64,000 bases of DNA from positions 3,916,017-3,980,016 of the forward strand of contig NZ_JQML01000001.1 in the NCBI RefSeq assembly GCF_000744705.1. The letters are read 5' to 3'. Position 1 is the stretch's first letter, and every line of letters begins with the position of its first letter. This stretch comes from Streptacidiphilus albus JL83 (GTDB lineage: Bacteria > Actinomycetota > Actinomycetes > Streptomycetales > Streptomycetaceae). The notes beneath the pieces are model-generated. The model worked only from the letters and a program-made list of their open reading frames with translations, had not been told where the DNA came from and ran no database searches. Of this stretch, positions 26,308 to 34,812 are shown in pieces. The position numbers and the translations under genes are program-made.

Positions 26308-27890
26308 CAATGCCGCGAAGCTTAAGTTGATCAAGGAGTGGTTCGCCGGGGAGCTGCCCGGTGCGCTGCTCAACGTCCCGTCAGTCGTGCGGCTAGGGTT
26401 GCCGCATGGTTCAGGGGTCCGTCGAATCGGATGGTCCGGTCGCGCGACCGGACCAGGTGTCGTTGGGAGTCTTGGTTGCGGCGGTGCCGCGATTCAAGGT
26501 CGATGAGGCCGCAGCGGTGTGCGGGGTGGCCGAGCAGCGTCGAGGGGGCAAACTCCCTCCGCACGTGACCGCCTATCTGACGATGGCGCTGTGCCTGTTC
26601 TCTGACGACGCGGCCGAGGAGGTCGCGCAGAAGGTCACCGGATCGCTGTCGCAGTTCGGCGTGTGGGACGCCGCGTGGGAACCGCCGACGTCGTCGGGGA
26701 TCACCCAGGCGCGCAAGCGGCTGGGCCGGGATGTGCTGCGCGAGACGTTCTACCGGGTGGCAGAGCCGGTGGCCACCAGTGAGACCCGGGGCGCGTGGCT
26801 GCGCGGATGGCGCCTGATGGCCATCGACGGTTTCGACCTCGACCTTCCCGACTCGGCCGAGAACGCAGCCGAGTTCGGTTACGCCGGCAACGACCAGTCC
26901 CGCTCCGCGTTCCCCAAGGCCCGGGTGGTGGCCGTCGTCGAGTGTGGTTCGCACGCCTTCGTCGACGCCGAGGTCGGCCCGTGGAACCGCAGCGAGAAGG
27001 CGATGGCGGCGTCGCTACTGCCCTCGATCTCCACTGACTGGCTGCTGCTGGCCGATCGGGGCTTCTACAGCTTCGCCGCGTTCAGCGCCGCTGCCCAGAC
27101 CGGGGCGGCGCTGTGCTGGCGGGCACCGACGCAGCTGTCGCTGCCGGTCCTGAAGGTCCTGTCCGATGGTACGTATCTGTCGGCCCTGGTTGATCCGCGC
27201 CTGCGCGGCCGGCAGCGGGAGGAACTGCTGCAGGAGGCGAAATCCGGTGCGAAGCCGGACCCGGCCGCCGCCCACGTGGTGCGGATCGTGGAGTACGACG
27301 TCCCCGACCGCGACGGCGGGGAGCTGATCTGTCTGATCACTACGGTCACCGAGCCGGAGGACGCGACCGCCGCTGAACTGGCGGCTGCCTATCACCAGCG
27401 GTGGGAGGAGGAAGCCGCGAACGGCCAGCTGAAGACGGTTCTGCGCGGCCCTGGGAAGGTACTTCGGTCCAAGAGCCCGGACCTGGTCCACCAGGAGATC
27501 TGGGCCTACCTGCTGGTCCACTACGCGATCAACTCCCTGATCTGCCAAGCCGCGACCGGTGCCGACATCGACCCGGACCGGATCAGCTTCCTCAGGACCC
27601 TCAACATCGTCCGCCGCACCGCCACCGGGACGGCGGCCTTTCCCCCCTGAACGCTGGGAAGCGGTCAAGGCGGATGTTCTCGCCACGCTTGCCGCGCGCC
27701 GAAACTGCAACCCAGCGCGCCGCCACCGCTCCTACCCACGTGTGGTCAAGCGCGCCCGCCACAACTCCTACCGGGTGAAGAGGACTTCGGATGCAGGCAC
27801 CCGACACGCGGGGCCACCGAGCCTGAAGTTCGCCTCACTCGGGACCGCACCGCCCGCCACTCCAAGATCAACTTAAGCTTCGTGGCATTG
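26308..27890 (+). mobile_element. IS4-family insertion sequence
   Basis: A 1,583-bp element. Ends are inverted repeats starting CAATGCC(G/A)CGAAGCTTAAG, about 25 bases with one mismatch, and it is flanked by a 10-bp direct repeat GGGCCTGACC (26,298-26,307 and 27,891-27,900). The target duplication is perfect, so the insertion is recent. It landed between the integrase and its upstream gene. Confidence 0.92.
26406..27876 (+). pseudogene. IS4-family transposase with C-terminal frameshift
   Basis: The main frame (26,406-27,650) gives 414 residues with the IS4 signatures: LMAIDGFDLDLPDS (first Asp), WLLLADRGFYSF (second Asp) and YHQRWEEEAANGQLKTVL (Y-R-E-K region). The frame stops at FPP just after a run of six C (27,641-27,649); in another frame the typical tail continues (ERWEAVKADVLATL, RVVKRARHNSYRVKR). 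It is either an inactivating indel, a sequencing error in a homopolymer, or a frameshifting site. The core residues are all present. Confidence 0.82.
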
Positions 27891-27927
27891 GGGCCTGACC
27901 CGGGCCCCGCCGTGCCGAGAGTTGCTG

Positions 27928-28122
27928 CTATCCGACAGCAACACCCAGTGCCACCAGGAGCGATGGATCGCGCTGGAGCCGCTCGGCCATGATCGAGGCA
28001 TCCGCTTCCGTGAATGTCTCTCGGTCGAGCAGAACTACTTCAGCGTCTTCCTGCTCCTTGTGTACATAGACGCAACCGCCGTAGGGGATACCCGCAGCGC
28101 GTACCACCTGGATGGTCCTCAT
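27928..28122 (-). CDS. Small prophage protein of unknown function
   Basis: A 64-residue protein (MRTIQVVRAAGIPYGGCVYV start) with no recognised motif. ATG 28122 has GAGGGGGG a few bases upstream. It lies between the repressor gene and the integrase on the same strand and was probably in one operon with them before the IS4 insertion. Not recognised. Confidence 0.5.
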   Translation of the reverse strand: MRTIQVVRAAGIPYGGCVYVHKEQEDAEVVLLDRETFTEADASIMAERLQRDPSLLVALGVAVG

Positions 28123-28228
28123 GGACCCCCCTCACCCGGAGAAGTGACCCCCCTCTCAGGTATGGGCAAGATAAGCACACAAGTGGGCGCGCGCGAAGGA
28201 GAAGCACACAACTTCTCCTAATATCGAC

Positions 28229-28759
28229 TTACTGATTTGATGGCTCTTCTTCGGCGAAGATCTCTCGCGCAGCGATCTGCAACTGCGCCCACTTCCGCAG
28301 GACAGCCCGCTTGCGCTCTGCTGGCACGTGCTCCCACCCCTTGCTCTTGAAGATCAGGACGGCCTCGACGTCCGCCTCACCGGCGGCCAGGTCGACGACG
28401 TCCGTGTCCACCGTGCTGCCCCGCCGCAGCGCCTCGACGGCGCGCGGCGACATCCCGGCCGTGAGCTCCTCGAACGCTGCCGACGCGGAACGCGGAGGAT
28501 TGGGCGGAGAGTCGCCAGTCAGCATGATCGGCTCGCGGCCGTCGAGGATGCGCTCGATCGACTCTGGCGTCCACCCGAAGTAGCTGGCGACCAGACGATG
28601 CATCGGGCTGATCTTCGACCATTGCGCCGTCGGCCGTTCGAGCTTCTGCACGGAGGACTTGCCGATATTGAGAGCCTCGGCGAGCTCTTCCTGCGAGAGG
28701 CTCGCGAGCCTGCGCGCGTGGGCGATGCGCCGCGCGAGCCCTGCCCAGTCTCCATCCAT
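28229..28759 (-). CDS. XRE-family phage repressor-like regulator
   Basis: A 176-residue protein. Residues about 5-60 form an XRE helix-turn-helix (ARRIAHARRLASLSQEELAE, LNIGKSSVQKLERP). The C-terminal half is hydrophilic and has no peptidase motif of the LexA/CI type. Its position, minus strand and divergent from the early operon that begins at 28,961, is that of an immunity repressor. ATG 28759 is chosen because the HTH follows directly; GAGG lies about ten bases upstream. Dimerisation and operator sites are not identified. Confidence 0.78.
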   Translation of the reverse strand: MDGDWAGLARRIAHARRLASLSQEELAEALNIGKSSVQKLERPTAQWSKISPMHRLVASYFGWTPESIERILDGREPIMLTGDSPPNPPRSASAAFEELTAGMSPRAVEALRRGSTVDTDVVDLAAGEADVEAVLIFKSKGWEHVPAERKRAVLRKWAQLQIAAREIFAEEEPSNQ

Positions 28760-28960
28760 GCGCTCATGATGCCTCAACTCGACCCAACCATGGGGCCCGG
28801 ATTCGGCCTTTTGACCTGCCATTAAGGGGCGCGGTGGTTGGGCAGCACGCCCCCACTGCGCGCCTCGCATGCACATGACTTTCAAAACAAGCCTCGGAGC
28901 GTACTCGCAACGTAGTCTAAACACTTGCACTGCGAGCCTCACGCGTGCTTCTCTTCTCCC

Positions 28961-29167
28961 GTGACACCGAACGGCACAGCAATCCGGCACTTCCGCCAGG
29001 CTCGCGGTATGAGCCTGCGGCGCATGGCCCAGCTCGCACGGCGTGACAGGGGCTTTCTGTCCGAGGTCGAGCGCGGACTGTGTGGAGCGAGCGACGAGAC
29101 GCTGCGCCGTATCGCGGTCGCCCTGGACCTACCTGTCGCTGCGATCAACAGAGAGGAGATGTCATGA
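28961..29167 (+). CDS. Small XRE helix-turn-helix regulator (Cro-like position)
   Basis: A 68-residue protein, almost all an XRE helix-turn-helix (GTAIRHFRQARGMSLRRMAQ, RDRGFLSEVERGL). It is the first gene of the rightward early operon, opposite the repressor, as cro would be. GTG 28961 is preferred, although an in-frame TTG at 28,925 exists; neither has a good ribosome site. Its end overlaps the next gene (ATGA). Confidence 0.72.
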   Translation: MTPNGTAIRHFRQARGMSLRRMAQLARRDRGFLSEVERGLCGASDETLRRIAVALDLPVAAINREEMS

Positions 29168-29424
29168 ACTCGAAGGTCAAGGCCTCCACAGCTCCGCCTA
29201 TCGAGCTCTCGGCCGAGGAGAAGCTGCGGCTCTACAGCGCCGAGGAGGTGGTCGAACTGAAAATGGTTCGCTGCTCCGCCCGATGGCTGAAAGAGCAGGC
29301 GTACAAGCGTGCGATTCCGTCGACGCGAAGCGCCGGAAAGCTCTTCTTTCGGCTCGACCACATCGTGCAGATCTCCATCGCCGGTGACCAGAGCCCGGCA
29401 ACGCGCGGCCGACGCGCGGCCTAA
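29164..29424 (+). CDS. Excisionase-like helix-turn-helix protein
   Basis: An 86-residue protein with an excisionase/MerR-type winged helix: LYSAEEVVELKMVRCSARWL, followed by the strand pair KLFFRLDHIVQI. Excisionases bend att DNA and set the direction of integrase. It overlaps the preceding HTH gene by four bases and has GGAG upstream. A plain early regulator is the alternative. Confidence 0.7.
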   Translation: MNSKVKASTAPPIELSAEEKLRLYSAEEVVELKMVRCSARWLKEQAYKRAIPSTRSAGKLFFRLDHIVQISIAGDQSPATRGRRAA

Positions 29425-29505
29425 CCAACGACTGCGGGCCGCCCCGGATGCCACCGGGACGACCCATGCCACTACCCACTCACAGATACAGGAGAGGAGT
29501 AGGCC

Positions 29506-29958
29506 GTGACGATCCCGGATCCTACCTCTGACCAGCCCGAACCCACCCCCCGTACCGTCCGCGCCGCCGCAGCGTCGGTGGCCCTGTTCCTGGCCGCGCA
29601 CCCCGAGTTCGAGGGAACCCCGCTGAACTGGTGCATCACCACGGACGGGGAGGTGGACCTGGGGGTGGAGCACCGGCATCCCGAGAGCGCCCGCCTGGTC
29701 CTGGGGATCGCGGCCGGACTCCACGCCCGGGTCGCCCGCCATTTCTTCACGACGCACGGCGACGGCATCCGGCTGGAGTCGCTCTCCACCTGGGACGCCG
29801 AGTACGCCGGCGCCGTGTGGCACGTGTGCGGCTACCAGCCGGTCACCCCTTACGACGAGTTCATCGCGCAGCACGACGCGGACCCACAGAACTGGACGGT
29901 CCGGGAGCGCGAGGCCTTCGCCCGGCTGTCGGGCGGCGCGCTGGTGGTGGCGTCGTGA
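29506..29958 (+). CDS. Hypothetical early prophage protein
   Basis: A 150-residue acidic protein, not recognised. It contains LNWCITTDGEVDLGVEHRH and a C-terminal AFARLSGGALVV. GTG 29506 follows AGGAGAGGAG. It overlaps the next gene by GTGA, so both are coupled in the early operon. Confidence 0.65.
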   Translation: MTIPDPTSDQPEPTPRTVRAAAASVALFLAAHPEFEGTPLNWCITTDGEVDLGVEHRHPESARLVLGIAAGLHARVARHFFTTHGDGIRLESLSTWDAEYAGAVWHVCGYQPVTPYDEFIAQHDADPQNWTVREREAFARLSGGALVVAS

Positions 29959-30308
29959 CGGTTACCGCGAGGAGCTCGGTCGGCGGCACGGCTGTGCGGC
30001 TGGAGGTCACCGACCTCGCCGCCACGGTCCTGGACCGGATCGCCGACGCCTACGGCCAGGACCCCGTCGCCGTCGGCGCGATGCTCATGGACCTGGCCGC
30101 AGCCCGCCAGCACCTGGCCGACCTCCAGCTCAGCGACCACAGCCCCGACTGGGCGCTGCGGAACGTCGACCGGATCACTCAGTCGTACCGCGAGGAGCTC
30201 GCCGAAGAGACCGGACCGGTCGGGATCGAGCTCACCCCGGACGACGCGACCGGCCTGGCCGCCGCCCTCACCGCCTCCGTCCTGCCGCTGCTCCCCGCCG
30301 CTGCCTGA
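29955..30308 (+). CDS. Hypothetical early prophage protein
   Basis: A 117-residue acidic, largely helical protein, not recognised. GTG 29955 overlaps the stop of the preceding gene. It has no cysteines or membrane segments. Probably a small early accessory protein. Confidence 0.6.
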   Translation: MTVTARSSVGGTAVRLEVTDLAATVLDRIADAYGQDPVAVGAMLMDLAAARQHLADLQLSDHSPDWALRNVDRITQSYREELAEETGPVGIELTPDDATGLAAALTASVLPLLPAAA

Positions 30309-30372
30309 CCGCCCGCCGGCGGCCCCCCGGAGTCACCCGGGGGCCCGTCCACCGATCGAAGGGACGACCGCC

Positions 30373-30624
30373 ATGTTCGGCAGCAAGACCCGCAAGATCC
30401 GTGACCGCGACCAGCTCATCGACGGGATCCGCGCGCAGCGGGACACCGCCCGGGCCGACCAGGGCATCGCCGAGTTCAACCTCCGCCGCGCCCTGCAGCG
30501 TATCGAGCTCCTGGAGGCCGACACCGCGTCGCTGGAGTCCCAGCTCGCCAACGCGCGGATCCTCAACGAGCGGCTGAACAAGCAGATCCGGTGCCTGCCC
30601 GCCGCTCCTGGGCGCGCGGCGTGA
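30373..30624 (+). CDS. Small coiled-coil protein
   Basis: An 83-residue protein that is a single predicted coiled coil (IAEFNLRRALQRIELLEADT, then LESQLANARILNERLNKQI). ATG 30373 follows GAAGGGACG. It overlaps the next gene by GTGA. The role is unknown; such proteins often act as adaptors. Confidence 0.62.
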   Translation: MFGSKTRKIRDRDQLIDGIRAQRDTARADQGIAEFNLRRALQRIELLEADTASLESQLANARILNERLNKQIRCLPAAPGRAA

Positions 30625-30875
30625 ACGGCCTGAACCCCGACGTCCTCGGCGCCGGCGTCGCCCTGGCCGTGTTCTGCGCCGTCGCCGTCGCGGTCCGGTT
30701 CGCGCCCCGCCGCTTCACCGAGCCCGGGCAGCGGCGCCCGATCCGGATCCGCCGCTACCAAGCCGGCATCCGGCCCTGCGCCAACTGCCGTGCGGACACC
30801 GGCGCGACGCTGCACCGCTCCGGCTCCTACACCTGCATGACCTGCCTGACCACCTACACCCCGAAGGACACCTGA
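30621..30875 (+). CDS. Small membrane protein with zinc-ribbon-like end
   Basis: An 84-residue protein with one N-terminal membrane helix (VLGAGVALAVFCAVAVAVRF) and a C-terminal pair of CxxC motifs (CANC and CMTC), a probable zinc knuckle facing the cytoplasm. GTG 30621 overlaps the stop of the previous gene. Not recognised beyond this. Confidence 0.62.
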   Translation: MNGLNPDVLGAGVALAVFCAVAVAVRFAPRRFTEPGQRRPIRIRRYQAGIRPCANCRADTGATLHRSGSYTCMTCLTTYTPKDT

Positions 30876-30878
30876 CTG

Positions 30879-31205
30879 ATGAGTACGAACCTGAACAGGG
30901 CACAGCTGGCTGCCGCCATCGCCGAGCGGACCGGCGACGGGAAGGCCTCCGCCGAGCGAGCGATCGAGGCGCTCGTCGACATCGTGGGCGGCAGCCTCGG
31001 GAAGGGCGCCAGCGTCGCGATCCTCGGGTTCGGCGTGTTCGAGCCCGTGTACAAGCCGGGGCGCGCCGGCCGGAACCCCGCCACCGGCGAGAGCCTGAGT
31101 ATCCCGGCGAAGACGGTCGCGAAGTTCCGCCCGTCGGCCGCGCTGAACGCCCGGGCCAACGGCGGCCAGGCCGCCACCGGAACCCCGAGAGGCGGTGCCC
31201 GGTGA
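30879..31205 (+). CDS. HU-family DNA-binding protein
   Basis: A 108-residue HU/IHF-type protein: N-terminal helices NRAQLAAAIAERTGDGKASA and the DNA-binding arm GFGVFEPVYKPGRAGRNPAT. It binds and bends DNA and may help replication or integration of the phage. ATG 30879. It overlaps the next gene (GTGA). Host HU would be the alternative, but the position in the early operon marks it as phage-borne. Confidence 0.92.
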   Translation: MSTNLNRAQLAAAIAERTGDGKASAERAIEALVDIVGGSLGKGASVAILGFGVFEPVYKPGRAGRNPATGESLSIPAKTVAKFRPSAALNARANGGQAATGTPRGGAR

Positions 31206-31609
31206 GCCGCCGGGGAGCACACCGCCGCCCGACGACCGCGCAGCAGCTCGCCGCCGCTACTGGCGACCTCGCGCAGCTGCGGGTCGAGCTGGCCGGCGAG
31301 CGCGAGCTGCGCCGCCTGGCCGACGGCCTGATGGGCCGCCTGGTCGAGGACCGCGAGCTCGCACTGGAGCACGCACGCCGGATGCAGCAGCAGGCCGTCC
31401 AGGACCGCGAGTACCTCCACCAGTCGCGCCGCCTGGTGGCGGACCTGCGGCGCCAGGCCGCGCAGCCGCATCCGACCGGCGCCGCCGAGCGCACCCAGCC
31501 GATCCCCGTCGTCGTGCCGCTCGGCTCGCCGCACTGGCAGCACTCCCAGGACATCGCCGACCTGACGGCCGCCGCCCACGCGACGCCGTCCTGGGCCCGC
31601 ACCGCCTGA
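31202..31609 (+). CDS. Hypothetical coiled-coil early protein
   Basis: A 135-residue basic protein with a long helix (LAQLRVELAGERELRRLADG). Not recognised. GTG 31202 overlaps the HU stop. It is followed by a 100-base gap before the next gene. Confidence 0.58.
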   Translation: MSRRGAHRRPTTAQQLAAATGDLAQLRVELAGERELRRLADGLMGRLVEDRELALEHARRMQQQAVQDREYLHQSRRLVADLRRQAAQPHPTGAAERTQPIPVVVPLGSPHWQHSQDIADLTAAAHATPSWARTA

Positions 31610-31711
31610 ACCACCCCGCGCTACCGGGGCGCTGGAAGAGCACCACCGAGCACCAGGTACGCCACCAGCGCCCCACCCCCGTCCACACACCACCGCACGG
31701 AAGAAGGGCTC

Positions 31712-32176
31712 ATGAAGAACGTGCACTACGAGCGGCACCGCGGGGGGTGGCGTGTCATCTGGACCGACGACGACAGCCGTCGCCGCCAGGCCAGCGGGTT
31801 CGACACCCGGGCCGAGGCCGAGGCGCACCTCGCCAGCCTCAGCACGCCGACGAGCACCCTGGTGTACCGGGCGATGGACGACAACGTCCCGCTCGGCCTC
31901 TACACCACCGTCCAGGCCGCGCAGGACCACGCCGACCACGAGGCTCCGCACGACGCGGGCCTGTGGCTGTGGCTGGCCAGCGAGACCGGCCTCGACGTCG
32001 AGCAGGTCACGGTCACCGCCTGGTCCTGGGAGGCGTCGACGGCCGACGACGAGCCCGTCGGCGACGACGAGCCGCTCGTGCTCTACGCGACGGTCGGCGG
32101 CGAGCAGTACGGCACCGGCTACACCGTCCTGCCGCTGTCCCTGCACAGCCGGTTCGACCCCGAGGCGGAGGGCTGA
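31712..32176 (+). CDS. Hypothetical early protein
   Basis: A 154-residue acidic protein. The first 40 residues (HYERHRGGWRVIWTDDDSRR, FDTRAEAEAHLAS) resemble the AP2-like/arm-type DNA-binding domain found at the start of phage integrases; the rest is acidic and unrecognised. ATG 31712 has GAAGAAGGG upstream. The stop overlaps the next start (TGATG). Confidence 0.58.
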   Translation: MKNVHYERHRGGWRVIWTDDDSRRRQASGFDTRAEAEAHLASLSTPTSTLVYRAMDDNVPLGLYTTVQAAQDHADHEAPHDAGLWLWLASETGLDVEQVTVTAWSWEASTADDEPVGDDEPLVLYATVGGEQYGTGYTVLPLSLHSRFDPEAEG

Positions 32177-32691
32177 TGGCCGCCGTCGACCCGCACGACC
32201 CGGGCCCGGTCCCGCCCGGCCACGGCTGCTGCCCCGGCACCGTCGGCGCCCTGTGCCCGGACTGCCGACGTGCCGCGCGCCTCGCCGACATCCGGGCCCG
32301 GGTCGACGCCGAGACGTCGCCCTCATCGATGCCGCACACCTGGGCCGCGATGCTCCGCGACCTGATCACCGAGGTCGACCGCCTCACCTCGGCCGCCGGC
32401 GGCACCCGCACCGCGACGCTCCTGGAATCCGCCGTACTGCTGCAGGGCACCGGCCACGACCAGGCCGCCGAGCTGCTCCTCGCCCAGGCCCTCCTGGACG
32501 ACGTCGCGCCCGGCAGCCCCGCGCTACGCCCGGAGATCCACGGCCGCATCATGGCCGGCCTCGCCCAGTGGCAGCGCGGCGAATCCCCGACCGTCGTCCT
32601 GGCCGACCCGGACCATCCGGGCGGCGACACCCTGCTCCTCGTCGGCGCCCGCACCGACGACCCGGGCCCTGAACCGGACGGCGCCGGGTGA
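32176..32691 (+). CDS. Hypothetical early protein with cysteine cluster
   Basis: A 171-residue protein with an N-terminal cysteine cluster (HGCCPG, LCPDC) followed by an acidic helical part. Not recognised. ATG 32176 overlaps the previous stop, and its end overlaps the WhiB-like gene by GTGA. Possibly a zinc-binding regulator. Confidence 0.58.
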   Translation: MAAVDPHDPGPVPPGHGCCPGTVGALCPDCRRAARLADIRARVDAETSPSSMPHTWAAMLRDLITEVDRLTSAAGGTRTATLLESAVLLQGTGHDQAAELLLAQALLDDVAPGSPALRPEIHGRIMAGLAQWQRGESPTVVLADPDHPGGDTLLLVGARTDDPGPEPDGAG

Positions 32692-33044
32692 CGCAGGACT
32701 GGCTGGCCCGCGCGGCCTGCCGCGGCCACGACACCGAACTGTGGTTCGCGAGCCCGTACTCGACGGCGACCCGGGCGGCCCTGGCGATCTGCCTGGGCTG
32801 CCCGGTCGTCCGCGAGTGCCTCGCCGACGCCATGGCCATCGAGGCCAGAGCCCCCGGCGGACGCTGGGGAACCGCCGGCGCGCGCACGGCCGAGATGCGC
32901 CAGGCCCTCGCCGACGGCACCGGCCACGGCGCCCAGAACAGCCTGCCCGGCTGCCGCTGCGCCCCCTGCCGGGACTACCGCATCACCCGCGACCTCTACC
33001 ACCGACTGCTCACCGAAGCGGCCGGTCCGTGCCCCGGCTCCTGA
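32688..33044 (+). CDS. Phage WhiB-like regulator
   Basis: A 118-residue WhiB-family protein. The four cluster cysteines are Cys11 (ACRG), Cys35, Cys38 (CLGC) and Cys44 (REC), and the turn is GGRWGTAG rather than GVWGG. A second cluster CRCAPC (90-94 region) is added at the C-terminal side, which is unusual for WhiB. Actinophages are known to use WhiB homologues to take over host septation or transcription. GTG 32688 overlaps the previous gene. Confidence 0.85.
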   Translation: MTQDWLARAACRGHDTELWFASPYSTATRAALAICLGCPVVRECLADAMAIEARAPGGRWGTAGARTAEMRQALADGTGHGAQNSLPGCRCAPCRDYRITRDLYHRLLTEAAGPCPGS

Positions 33045-33220
33045 TCTGGGGCCCGGAGCACTGGGGCGGAGGCCACACCCGCCCCTGCATCACCTGCGGC
33101 CGGCCCGCGCTCCTGATCAACAGCCAGCGGCAGCCGCAGCACAAGGTCTGCGCCGAGGCCGTCGCTGATGCGGCCTCAGAGCAGGCCGCCACCCGCTACC
33201 ACGAGAAGAGAGACCGATGA
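33029..33220 (+). CDS. Small zinc-finger-like protein
   Basis: A 63-residue protein with CITC and a further cysteine (VCAEA). GTG 33029 lies within the previous gene (16-base overlap) and its end overlaps the next ATG. Not recognised. Probably real because it fits the tight overlaps of the operon. Confidence 0.5.
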   Translation: MPRLLIWGPEHWGGGHTRPCITCGRPALLINSQRQPQHKVCAEAVADAASEQAATRYHEKRDR

Positions 33221-33810
33221 CTCACCGACACGACGTCCAGCGCGACATCATCACCCGCACCCTGGAGGAACTGATCCCCCGCTCGGTGCCCGCCCGCCTC
33301 ACGGTGAAGGTCACCGAGACCTTCGACGCGCCGGGCGGCCACCCCCGCCAGAACACATGGGAGGGCAGCGTCCACGGCCTGGCCGAACGCATCGCCACCG
33401 CCCTGTACGGGCGTCGCCCCGAGACTGGCAGTCCGCTGGAGCAGGCCGAGGCCGCCAAGCAGAACCGCGACCTGGCCGGCGAGCTCGGCGCGCTCATGGG
33501 CGGCGCCGCGGCTCTGCAGCAGCAGCCCTGGTACCCGGCGCGGCCGGGCGACGTCGTCCACATCGCCTACGAGGCCGTCCACGACCTCCCGGGCTCCGGC
33601 TCGACCTACCTGGTGCAGCAGAACCCCGACGAGCCCGCCTTCCTGGCGCTGGTCGCGGTAGCCGTGAGCGACACCGACGGCGGTGTCTGGGCCACGGACG
33701 GCGACCCGGACCCGCTGTTCGAGATGTGGATGGAGGCCGGAGGCCACCGCATCACCGTGGTCCGCGACGGCCTGACCGTCCACAACGGGCCCGCCAGCAG
33801 AGGCCGCTGA
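33217..33810 (+). CDS. Hypothetical early protein
   Basis: A 197-residue protein with no recognised domain. The N-terminus (DIITRTLEELIPRSVPARLT) and a beta-rich middle are visible. ATG 33217 overlaps the previous stop, and GAGAAGAGA precedes it. It is followed by a 77-base gap before the replication initiator gene. Confidence 0.62.
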   Translation: MTHRHDVQRDIITRTLEELIPRSVPARLTVKVTETFDAPGGHPRQNTWEGSVHGLAERIATALYGRRPETGSPLEQAEAAKQNRDLAGELGALMGGAAALQQQPWYPARPGDVVHIAYEAVHDLPGSGSTYLVQQNPDEPAFLALVAVAVSDTDGGVWATDGDPDPLFEMWMEAGGHRITVVRDGLTVHNGPASRGR

Positions 33811-33887
33811 CCGCATGAGCCGATTACCCCGCGCACCGCCCGCGCGCCCCGCACAGCCCCGTACCGGCTCCCGAGAGATGAGAGCAC

Positions 33888-34802
33888 GTGACCGACATCC
33901 CCGATGCCGAACCCCGCGTCCAGAGCGTCCGCAACGCCTGGGTCAACGCACTGCGCGCCGAGGTGCTGCGCCTGGACCGGGCGGACCTGGCCAAGGTCGC
34001 GACCGTCGGCACCTGGATCGCGTCCTACGCCGACGCCGACGGCGGCAACGCGTGGCCCTCGCGCGAGACCCTGGCCACACTCGCCGGCTGCACCACCGAG
34101 TCCGTCACCCGCGCGATCCGGGTCATGGTCGGCGTCGGGATCCTCAGCACCCGCCGCCGGCCCAACAGCACCGCCGTACACCAGCTGCTGATGCCCCTCG
34201 GGCCGCTCGACTGGGCACCGCACCTCGACGAGTACGGCAAGACCCGCCAACGCGCCCATCACGCCAAGAAGAAGACGAAGGACGCGGCCACCGCCGAGGC
34301 CGCCGCAGCCCGGACCGCGTCCGTGGACGCTATCCGGAACACCGTCCATGGACGCGGTCCGGATAGCGTCCATGGCGGGGTTTCCGAAACCTCCGAACAG
34401 GCCCCGGACAGCGTCCATGGACGCCCCCGGACCGCGTCCATGGACGCTATTCGGACCGCGTCCATGGACGCCCCTACCAGTACCTATCTACCTACGGTAG
34501 ATACCCCATCCGCCGACACGACCTGGTTTGGCCCTAGACCTCAGCCACCGGTCGCGCGCGCGAGCCCGCCGCGCACCCTCGCCGCCGCACCGCCGCCGGC
34601 CGCCGACATCCCGGCCGACCGCACCGAGCCGCCGCCCGGACCACCCGTCCAGGCCGCGTTCCTCATCAGCGTCACCGGAGGCCGACAGAGCCCGCCCGAC
34701 ACCCCGGCCGCCGACATCCCCCTCGGCGCCGGCCTGGCCGAGGCCCGCCGCGTCCGCTCCACCCTCACACCACCCCGCGCCCGCCGCGCCGACACCGCCT
34801 AG
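33888..34802 (+). CDS. Replication initiator-like protein with internal origin
   Basis: A 304-residue protein. Residues about 35-105 form a winged helix of the phage/plasmid initiator type (WPSRETLATLAGCTTESVTR, AIRVMVGVGILSTRR). The middle is basic and repetitive (TASMDAIRTASMDA) because the DNA there holds the iteron array at 34,317-34,471. The C-terminus is proline-rich and has no visible loader motif. By analogy with lambda O it may bind iterons within its own gene; this is an inference. GTG 33888 follows GAGAGATGAGAGC. It lies 85 bases before the next well-supported gene start. Confidence 0.7.
   Translation: MTDIPDAEPRVQSVRNAWVNALRAEVLRLDRADLAKVATVGTWIASYADADGGNAWPSRETLATLAGCTTESVTRAIRVMVGVGILSTRRRPNSTAVHQLLMPLGPLDWAPHLDEYGKTRQRAHHAKKKTKDAATAEAAAARTASVDAIRNTVHGRGPDSVHGGVSETSEQAPDSVHGRPRTASMDAIRTASMDAPTSTYLPTVDTPSADTTWFGPRPQPPVARASPPRTLAAAPPPAADIPADRTEPPPGPPVQAAFLISVTGGRQSPPDTPAADIPLGAGLAEARRVRSTLTPPRARRADTA
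34317..34500. promoter_or_regulatory. Candidate prophage replication origin (iterons)
   Basis: Six copies of a palindromic unit GCGTCCATGGACGC occur in 155 bases (34,317, 34,353, 34,376, 34,411, 34,434 and 34,458; two copies are partial or carry one change), with CCGGA or CGGACC words between. They are followed by an AT-richer stretch with the inverted repeat TATCTACC/GGTAGATA (34,485-34,505). Iterons beside an AT-rich region, inside an initiator gene, are the layout of a lambda-type origin. Confidence 0.65.
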
Positions 34803-34812
34803 GAGCATGATC

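Noticed and set aside
34317..34471. Protein repeat domain (TASMDA)
   Set aside because: Best explained by the palindromic iterons in the DNA; the repeats shift reading frame between copies, which a selected protein repeat would not do.
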